Assembly: GCA_900763675.1 (NCBI GenBank)
Contig: CAAFLE010000036.1
Coordinates: 1 to 20,416, forward strand
From: an uncultured Oscillospiraceae bacterium
Lineage (GTDB): Bacteria; Bacillota; Clostridia; Oscillospirales; Oscillospiraceae
Length of the DNA: 20,416 nucleotides
Direction of reading: 5' to 3'
A program made the translations under genes and the position numbers. This document shows, piece after piece, positions 14,797 through 20,416 of this stretch (its first letter is position 1; each line of letters opens with the position of its first letter). The notes below the pieces were generated by a model. It did no database searches. It was not told the DNA's origin and was given only the letters and a program-made list of their open reading frames with translations.

Positions 14797-16080
14797 ATGC
14801 GCATTGACATTCTGACGCTCTTCCCCGACGCGGTGGAGGCGTCGCTCAAGATCAGCATTCTCGGCAGAGCCGAGAAAAAAGGCATTCTGGACATCCACGC
14901 CGTCCAGATCCGCGACTATACGCAGAACAAGCAGCAGCAGGTGGACGACTATCCCTATGGCGGCGGCTGGGGCTGCGTGATGATGGCACAGCCGCTCAAA
15001 TCCTGTCTCGACGCCGTGTGTGAAACCGCCGGGGAGCGCCGCCGGCGCGTCATTTATATGTCGCCGCAGGGCAAGTCGTTCGATCAGGCGTGCGCCCGGC
15101 GGCTCGCCGCGGACTACGACCATCTCGTTCTCGTCTGCGGGCATTACGAGGGCGTGGACGAGCGCTTTATCGAGGAATGCGTCGATGAGGAGATTTCTCT
15201 CGGCGATTTCGTCCTGACCGGCGGCGAGATCGCCGCGATGGCGGTGACGGACGCAGTGTGCCGTCTCATACCGGGCGTGCTTGCCGACGAGGAATGCTTC
15301 ACCGGCGAGAGCCACTGGGACGGGCTGCTCGAATACCCGCAGTACACCCGTCCCGACGTGTGGGAGGGGCGCGAGGTGCCGCCCATTCTCCGCAGCGGCG
15401 TAGACCGCGAGATCGCCCGCTGGCGGCGGAAGAAAATGCTCGAACGCACGATGGACAAGCGCCCGGAGCTGTTTGCGAAGTTCGTGCCGCAGACCGAAGA
15501 GGACAAGGCGCTGCTCGACGAGATCGACGCCGAGCGCCACCCGCGCCCCGTCCCGCCGAAGATCGACTGCCGCCGCGCCGAAGAGAGCGATCTGCCCGAC
15601 ATTCTCTCCATCTGTGCGCAGGCGAAGGCGTTTCTTGCCTCGCAGCAGCTCGACCAGTGGCAGCACGGCTACCCGGCGGAGGAGGACTTCCGCCGCGACA
15701 TTGAGCACGGCGACGGCTGGCTCTTCACTGCCGACGGCGAGAGCGCGGGCTATCTCTGCATCAGCCGCCGGAGCGAGGCGGCGTATACCGCCATTGAGGG
15801 CGAATGGCTCTCCTGCGCGGGACCGTATCTCACGATCCACCGCATGATGATCGCCGACGCCTACCGCGGCAAGGGCATCGCCGCGGAAATGCTCTCGCTC
15901 GCGGACGATCTTGCAAGCGCCTACTGCTGCGCCGGGGTGCGCGTCGATACCGCGCCCGGCAACGAGCCGATGCGCTCGATGCTGCGCAAAAACGGCTTTG
16001 AAGCGTGCGGCACGATCCGGCTCGTCGGCGGTGTGGACAACGGGGCGCTGCGCATTGCGCTGGAAAAACTCGTGAGGTGA
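14797..16080 (+). CDS. trmD: TrmD tRNA (guanine-37-N1)-methyltransferase fused to a GNAT acetyltransferase domain
   Basis: TrmD methylates N1 of G37 next to the anticodon, using S-adenosylmethionine bound in a trefoil knot, and prevents +1 frameshifting. Residues 1-245 are a full TrmD: DYPYGGG (51-57), MSPQGK (88-93), CGHYEG (114-119), EISLGDFVLTGGE (132-144), RLIPG (156-160), GLLEYPQYTRP (176-186). The expected catalytic Asp169 (Haemophilus/E. coli numbering) aligns with Glu171. Usual TrmD ends near residue 245; here one open frame continues for about 180 residues. Residues 256-420 form a GNAT domain with RGKGIA (357-362) as the acetyl-CoA loop and a C-terminal NGFEACGTI strand. There is no stop or internal ribosome site at the junction (HPRPVPPK, 248-255). 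The acetylation substrate is unknown. It starts 4 bp after rimM. Confidence 0.92.
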   Translation: MRIDILTLFPDAVEASLKISILGRAEKKGILDIHAVQIRDYTQNKQQQVDDYPYGGGWGCVMMAQPLKSCLDAVCETAGERRRRVIYMSPQGKSFDQACARRLAADYDHLVLVCGHYEGVDERFIEECVDEEISLGDFVLTGGEIAAMAVTDAVCRLIPGVLADEECFTGESHWDGLLEYPQYTRPDVWEGREVPPILRSGVDREIARWRRKKMLERTMDKRPELFAKFVPQTEEDKALLDEIDAERHPRPVPPKIDCRRAEESDLPDILSICAQAKAFLASQQLDQWQHGYPAEEDFRRDIEHGDGWLFTADGESAGYLCISRRSEAAYTAIEGEWLSCAGPYLTIHRMMIADAYRGKGIAAEMLSLADDLASAYCCAGVRVDTAPGNEPMRSMLRKNGFEACGTIRLVGGVDNGALRIALEKLVR

Positions 16081-16083
16081 CGC

Positions 16084-16947
16084 ATGGAGCTGACCGATTA
16101 CCGGGAAGTCACGGCGCTTTTGCAGCGCCACGGCTTCCGTTTTTCCAAATCCATGGGGCAGAACTTTCTGACCGCGGCGTGGGTCCCGGAGCGCATAGCC
16201 GCCGAAAGCGGCATTACAAGCGCCGACGGCGCTCTTGAGATCGGTCCCGGCGTCGGATGTCTCACGGCGGAGCTTGCCAAAACCGCGGGGCGCGTCACGG
16301 CGGTCGAGCTGGATGCGCGGCTGCGGGACGTTCTCGCCGAAACGCTCGGCGGATACGATAACGTCTCCGTCGTCTTTGCCGACGCATTGAAAACCGATCT
16401 CCGCGCCCTGTGCGCCGAAACGCTCGGCGAACGGTCGTGGAAGGTCTGCGCCAACCTCCCCTACAACGTGACGACGCCGCTGCTCACGGCGTTTCTCGAA
16501 TCGGGCTGTTTTGAGAGCATCACCGTGATGATCCAGAAGGAGGTCGCCGAGCGGCTGTGCGCCGCGCCCGGCACGGGCGAATACGGGGCGTTCTCCGTGC
16601 TCGTGCAGTGGTACGCCGAGCCGTGCCTGCTCTTTGACGTGCCGCCGCACTGCTTCGTGCCGCAGCCGAAGGTCACAAGCGCCGTCGTGCGCATGGACCG
16701 GCGAGCGACGCCCCCCGCCGAGGTAAACGACGTAAAGTTCTTTTTCCGCACCGTGCGCTCGGCGTTCGCCCAGCGGCGCAAAACGCTCTCCAACGCGCTG
16801 CGCTCCGGCTTTCCCGAGCTGGACCGCGCCGAGGTGGACGCCGCCATCGCCGAAACGTCCCTGTCGCCCGCCGTGCGGGGCGAAACACTCTCTCTCGCAC
16901 AGTTTGCCGCCCTTTCCAACGCACTTTTACGCAGGTTTGACAAATGA
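16084..16947 (+). CDS. rsmA: 16S rRNA (adenine1518/1519-N6)-dimethyltransferase
   Basis: RsmA (KsgA) dimethylates two adjacent adenines in the helix 45 loop of 16S rRNA, late in 30S maturation. The 287-residue protein shows SKSMGQNFL (21-29), the SAM-binding EIGPGVG (52-58), the acidic VELD end of strand 2 (74-77), and the catalytic NLPYN (124-128, the NLPY form of the N6-adenine methylase motif). The C-terminal helical domain contains FRTVRSAFAQRRKTL, typical of the family. It starts 3 bp after trmD behind GAGGTGA, so it is in the same operon. Grouping rsmA here places it with other 30S assembly functions; rplS, which usually follows trmD, is absent at this point. Confidence 0.96.
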   Translation: MELTDYREVTALLQRHGFRFSKSMGQNFLTAAWVPERIAAESGITSADGALEIGPGVGCLTAELAKTAGRVTAVELDARLRDVLAETLGGYDNVSVVFADALKTDLRALCAETLGERSWKVCANLPYNVTTPLLTAFLESGCFESITVMIQKEVAERLCAAPGTGEYGAFSVLVQWYAEPCLLFDVPPHCFVPQPKVTSAVVRMDRRATPPAEVNDVKFFFRTVRSAFAQRRKTLSNALRSGFPELDRAEVDAAIAETSLSPAVRGETLSLAQFAALSNALLRRFDK

Positions 16948-16984
16948 AACTTGCAAATTTATTGACTTTTTTCGACATACCCCA

Positions 16985-17013
16985 TTGCCAAGCGGAACTA
17001 TTCCGTCTATTAT
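16985..17013 (+). promoter_or_regulatory. Promoter of pckG
   Basis: TTGCCA (16985-16990, 5 of 6 to consensus) and TATTAT (17008-17013, 5 of 6) are spaced by 17 bp, in the A/T-rich 102-bp gap between rsmA and pckG. A perfect TATAAT at 17020-17025 lacks a matching -35. The pckG ribosome site GGGAGG (17035-17040) follows. No clear terminator is seen after rsmA, so read-through is possible. Confidence 0.75.
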
Positions 17014-17049
17014 GAATAATATAATGTAAAACAAGGGAGGCTCCGGGAA

Positions 17050-18810
17050 ATGGCATACACAATCAACCATCACATCACCGATTGGGTCGAGGAGAGCCGG
17101 GCGCTTATGCAGCCGGATGAGGTCGTCTGGATCGACGGCACGGAGACGCAGCTTGAATCGCTGCGCCGCGAAGCGTATCTCACGGGCGAGCTTGTGAAGC
17201 TCAACGAGGAAAAGCTGCCGGGCTGCGTATACCACCGCAGCGCGTTGAACGATGTCGCCCGCGTTGAGGGGCGCACGTTCATCTGCTGCCGCCGCAAGGA
17301 GGACGCCGGTCCCACAAACAACTGGATGGCGCCGGACGAAATGAAAGCAAGGCTGCGCGAAATCTACGCGGGCTGTATGCGCGGCCGGACGATGTACGTC
17401 ATCCCCTACTCCATGGGAAAGGTCGGCTCGCCGTTTGCCAAGTACGGCATCGAGATCACCGACTCCATTTATGTCGTCTGCTCCATGGCGATCATGACCC
17501 GCGTCGGCGTTTCGGTGTATGAAGCGCTCGGCGATTCGCCCGATTTCGTAAAGGGTCTCCACTCCAAGGCGGAGCTGGACGCCGAAAAGCGCTACATTGC
17601 GCATTTCCCCGAGGAAAACCTCATTCTATCCGTCAACTCCGGCTACGGCGGCAACGCGCTGCTCGGCAAGAAGTGCTTCGCGCTGCGCATTGCGTCCACG
17701 CTGGGCCGCGAGGAGGGCTGGCTCGCCGAGCATATGCTCATTCTCGGCGTGCAGAACCCCAAGGGCGAGATCCGCTACATCTGCGGCGCGTTCCCGTCCG
17801 CCTGCGGCAAGACCAATCTCGCCATGCTCATCCCGCCGGAGGCGTGGCGCGAAAAGGGCTGGAAGTGCTGGTGCGTCGGCGACGACATCGCGTGGCTGCG
17901 CCCCGGTCCGGACGGACGGCTCTGGGCGGTCAACCCCGAGAACGGCTTTTTCGGCGTCGCGCCCGGCACAAGCGAGAAAACGAACCCGAACGCTCTTGCC
18001 GCCACGCGAAAGAACACCATTTTTACCAACGTTGTTCTGAAGCCCGACGGCACCGTATGGTGGGAGGGTCTCGACAAAAATCCGCCCACGGACGCGCTCA
18101 ACTGGAAGGGCGAGCCGTGGGACCCCGCGTCCGGCGTCCCCGGCGCTCACCCCAACTCCCGCTTCTGCTCCCCGGCGGTCAACTGCCCGTGCATTTCGAG
18201 CGAGTTTGAAAACCCGCAGGGCGTGCCGATCTCCGCGATCGTGTTCGGCGGCCGCCGCGCCAAAACCGCGCCGCTCGTCTACCAGAGCCGCGACTGGGGT
18301 CACGGCGTTTTCGTCGGCAGTATCATGGCGTCCGAAAAGACCGCCGCCGCCGAGGGCAAGGTCGGCGAGACCCGCCGTGACCCGATGGCTATGCTTCCCT
18401 TCTGCGGCTACAACATGGGCGATTACTGGCAGCACTGGCTGGACATGGAAAAGCTCGTCACAAAGCCGCCGGTCATCGCAAACGTCAACTGGTTCCGCAC
18501 CGACGACGAGGGACATTTCCTCTGGCCCGGCTTCGGCGACAACCTGCGCGTGATCGACTGGGTGCTGCGCCGCGCCTTCGGCGAGGTGGACGCCCGCGAA
18601 ACGCCGCTCGGCTATGAGCCGTACCCGGAGGACATTGACCTTGACGGCAGCGGCGTGACGAAGGAAACGCTCTCGGAGCTTCTCTCCGTCGATCCCGCTC
18701 TCTGGAAAACCGAGTGCGCCGGCATCCGCGAGTTCTATGCAAAGTTCGGCGACAAGCTGCCGAAGCGTCTCGCCGCGGAGCTTGCCGGACTGGAAGAGCG
18801 TCTGAAATAA
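17050..18810 (+). CDS. pckG: Phosphoenolpyruvate carboxykinase (GTP)
   Basis: The enzyme interconverts oxaloacetate + GTP and phosphoenolpyruvate + GDP + CO2. In anaerobes it can run in the carboxylating direction to form oxaloacetate as well as in gluconeogenesis. The 586 residues match the GTP-dependent class, not the ATP class: RRKEDAGPTNNWM (81-93), PYSMGKVGSPF (119-129), the P-loop FPSACGKTN (248-256) with the reactive Cys of the GTP class, WCVGDDIAWL (274-283) with the metal-binding Asp pair, and the FFGVAPGTS segment (300-308). Length is normal (about 600). It has its own promoter and a bidirectional terminator, so it is probably a single-gene unit, unrelated in function to the ribosomal operon before it. 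Confidence 0.97.
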   Translation: MAYTINHHITDWVEESRALMQPDEVVWIDGTETQLESLRREAYLTGELVKLNEEKLPGCVYHRSALNDVARVEGRTFICCRRKEDAGPTNNWMAPDEMKARLREIYAGCMRGRTMYVIPYSMGKVGSPFAKYGIEITDSIYVVCSMAIMTRVGVSVYEALGDSPDFVKGLHSKAELDAEKRYIAHFPEENLILSVNSGYGGNALLGKKCFALRIASTLGREEGWLAEHMLILGVQNPKGEIRYICGAFPSACGKTNLAMLIPPEAWREKGWKCWCVGDDIAWLRPGPDGRLWAVNPENGFFGVAPGTSEKTNPNALAATRKNTIFTNVVLKPDGTVWWEGLDKNPPTDALNWKGEPWDPASGVPGAHPNSRFCSPAVNCPCISSEFENPQGVPISAIVFGGRRAKTAPLVYQSRDWGHGVFVGSIMASEKTAAAEGKVGETRRDPMAMLPFCGYNMGDYWQHWLDMEKLVTKPPVIANVNWFRTDDEGHFLWPGFGDNLRVIDWVLRRAFGEVDARETPLGYEPYPEDIDLDGSGVTKETLSELLSVDPALWKTECAGIREFYAKFGDKLPKRLAAELAGLEERLK

Positions 18811-18821
18811 AACTGATATGC

Positions 18822-18858
18822 AAAAAACTCCGGAAGGCGATGCCTTCCGGAGTTTTTT
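18822..18858. terminator. Bidirectional terminator between pckG and rny
   Basis: A 17-bp stem (18822-18838 with 18842-18858) with a 3-base loop (gat) is flanked by A and T runs on opposite sides, so each strand reads a GC-rich hairpin followed by T residues. It lies 11 bp after the pckG stop and 14 bp after the end of the convergent rny gene on its strand. Confidence 0.95.
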
Positions 18859-18872
18859 TCGTGCAGAAAATC

Positions 18873-20411
18873 TTATTTCGCGTAATCGACCGCCTTGGTC
18901 TCGCGCAGGACATGGACCTTGATCTGACCGGGATAGGTAAGCTCGGCTTCGATCTTCTTGGCGATGTCGCGGGCGAGCAGGACGATCTGGTCCTCGCTGA
19001 CCTCTTCGGGCTTGACCATGACGCGGATCTCGCGTCCCGCCTGAATGGCATAGCAGCTCGCAATGCCGGGGAACGAACGGGAGACCTCCTCGAGCTTTTC
19101 GAGACGCTTGACATAGTTCTCGATATTCTCGCGGCGGGCGCCCGGACGGGCGGCGGAGATCGTGTCGGCAGCCTGCACGATACAGGCGATGACCGTGTGC
19201 GGCTCCACGTCGCCGTGGTGCGCTTCGATCGCGTGGATGACCTCTTCGGACTCCTTGTACTTGCGGGCGAGATCGACGCCGATGGTCACGTGGCTGCCCT
19301 CGACCTCATGGTCGATGGACTTGCCGAGATCGTGCAGCAGACCGGCGCGTTTCGCCGTGGCGATGTCCACACCAAGCTCGGCGGCGAGCAGACCGGAGAT
19401 CTGGGCGACCTCGATGGAGTGGTTGAGGACGTTCTGACCGTAGCTCGTGCGGTAGCGCTGACGACCGAGGAGCTTGATCAGGTCGGGGTGCAGACCGTGG
19501 ACGTTCGTCTCGAACACGGCGCGTTCGCCCTCTTCCTTGATGGTCTGGTTCACCTCGCGCTGTGCCTTGGCGACCATTTCCTCGATGCGGGCGGGGTGGA
19601 TACGGCCGTCCTGAATGAGCTTTTCCAGCGCCAGACGCGCTATTTCGCGGCGGACGGGGTCAAAGCTGGAGAGCGTGATCGCCTCCGGCGTATCGTCGAT
19701 GATGAGATCGCAGCCGGTGAGCGTTTCGATGGAGCGGATGTTGCGCCCCTCGCGACCGATGATGCGGCCCTTCATTTCGTCGTTGGGGAGAGGAACGACG
19801 GAAACGGTGATCTCGCTCGTGTGGTCGGCGGCGCAGCGCTGGATGGCGGTGGCAATGATCTCCCGCGCTTTCTGCTCGGCTTCGTCCTTATACTGGGTCT
19901 CGACCTCCTTGACCTTGGCTGCCATTTCGTGCGTGCAGTCGGCTTCAATGCTCTTGATGAGGTACTGCTTGGCTTCCTCCACGGAGTAGCCGGAAATCTT
20001 CTCGAGCATATCGAGCTGGCTCTTCTTGACGAGCTTGATTTCCTCCTGCTGGGCGTCCGCCTCCTGCAGCTTGCGGTTGAGGGTATCGGTTTTCTTTTCG
20101 AGCGCTTCGGTCTTGCGGTCGAGATTTTCCTCCTTCTGCTGGAGACGGCGCTCCTGCTTGGAGACCTCGTTGCGGCGCTCCTTCACTTCGCGGTCGCACT
20201 CGGTGCGGGTGCGGTGGATCTCTTCTTTCGCTTCGAGCAGCGCTTCGCGCTTTTTGTTTTCCGCGGTTTTAATGCCTTCGTTGATTATGCGCTTCGCTTC
20301 GTCCTCGGCGCTGGCGATCTCACGCTCGGAAACCTTTTTCCGGTACATCACGCCCAGCACAAAGCCAATCAGCAAAAACACCAGCACGGCAACGATGCTG
20401 GCGACGATCAT
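18873..20411 (-). CDS. rny: Ribonuclease Y (start at the window edge)
   Basis: RNase Y is the membrane-anchored endoribonuclease that starts mRNA decay in many Firmicutes. The visible 512 residues show an N-terminal membrane helix (2-22), a long charged coiled coil (about 25-140, with KKREALLEAKEEIHRTRTE), a KH domain with GRIIGREGRNIR (215-226), and an HD domain with the metal-binding H360-D361 in LLHDLGKSIDHEVEGSH and a downstream HHGD (398-401). The C-terminus ends ETKAVDYAK, as in Bacillus. The ATG at 20411 matches the expected N-terminus, but its ribosome site lies outside the window and the frame stays open to the edge (a Trp codon precedes it), so the true start could be slightly upstream. 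Confidence 0.96.
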   Translation of the reverse strand: MIVASIVAVLVFLLIGFVLGVMYRKKVSEREIASAEDEAKRIINEGIKTAENKKREALLEAKEEIHRTRTECDREVKERRNEVSKQERRLQQKEENLDRKTEALEKKTDTLNRKLQEADAQQEEIKLVKKSQLDMLEKISGYSVEEAKQYLIKSIEADCTHEMAAKVKEVETQYKDEAEQKAREIIATAIQRCAADHTSEITVSVVPLPNDEMKGRIIGREGRNIRSIETLTGCDLIIDDTPEAITLSSFDPVRREIARLALEKLIQDGRIHPARIEEMVAKAQREVNQTIKEEGERAVFETNVHGLHPDLIKLLGRQRYRTSYGQNVLNHSIEVAQISGLLAAELGVDIATAKRAGLLHDLGKSIDHEVEGSHVTIGVDLARKYKESEEVIHAIEAHHGDVEPHTVIACIVQAADTISAARPGARRENIENYVKRLEKLEEVSRSFPGIASCYAIQAGREIRVMVKPEEVSEDQIVLLARDIAKKIEAELTYPGQIKVHVLRETKAVDYAK

Positions 20412-20416
20412 CCATA

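Noticed and set aside
14761..16650. 629-codon minus-strand frame across trmD-GNAT and rsmA
   Set aside because: Antisense shadow of well-recognised genes; no recognisable protein features.

Overview
The window comes from a GC-rich, low-synteny-noise stretch of a Firmicutes/Clostridia chromosome, most likely a gut Oscillospirales (Oscillospiraceae-like) bacterium. This rests on the ylxM-ffh-rpsP-khpA-rimM-trmD order, RNase Y, the paired M16 proteins YfmF/YfmH next to lgt, GTP-type PEP carboxykinase, strong AGGAGG ribosome sites and sigma-A type promoters. No taxonomic search was possible, so the placement is inference. I see no phage, transposase, CRISPR array, toxin-antitoxin pair or plasmid genes; the window is mostly core chromosome plus one very large glucan synthase gene.

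Layout, left to right. Positions 1-268 hold the 3' end of an ABC transporter ATPase (+). A 16-bp perfect hairpin at 285-320 separates it from a minus-strand tRNA-Thr(TGT)/tRNA-Tyr(GTA) pair with its own near-consensus promoter (527-555). A minus-strand operon follows in transcription order yfmF (4608) - yfmH - lgt - small helical protein (619), ending at a hairpin terminator at 581-608. Upstream of yfmF lies a 145-bp gap with a palindromic repeat-like element and an extended -10 promoter. The 7-kb minus-strand gene at 4754-11788 encodes a three-module cyclic beta-1,2-glucan synthase (GT84, glycoamylase-like/GH189, GH94).

From 11917 the + strand carries a translation/secretion operon driven by a perfect TTGACA-17-TATAAT promoter: ylxM, ffh, rpsP, khpA, rimM, trmD fused to a GNAT domain, and rsmA. 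These genes act on co-translational protein targeting (Ffh, YlxM), the 30S subunit (bS16, RimM, RsmA), RNA binding (KhpA) and tRNA G37 methylation (TrmD). pckG then has its own promoter (16985-17013) and meets the convergent RNase Y gene rny at a 17-bp bidirectional terminator (18822-18858). The rny gene runs off, or starts within a few bases of, the right edge.

Points most worth a second look are the TrmD-GNAT fusion with trmD followed by rsmA instead of rplS, a 24-bp direct repeat with 52-bp period around the ylxM-ffh promoter, the glucan synthase in a Gram-positive-type genome, strong hairpins inside the ribosomal operon and in the yfmF leader, and substitutions at expected catalytic positions in TrmD and Lgt.
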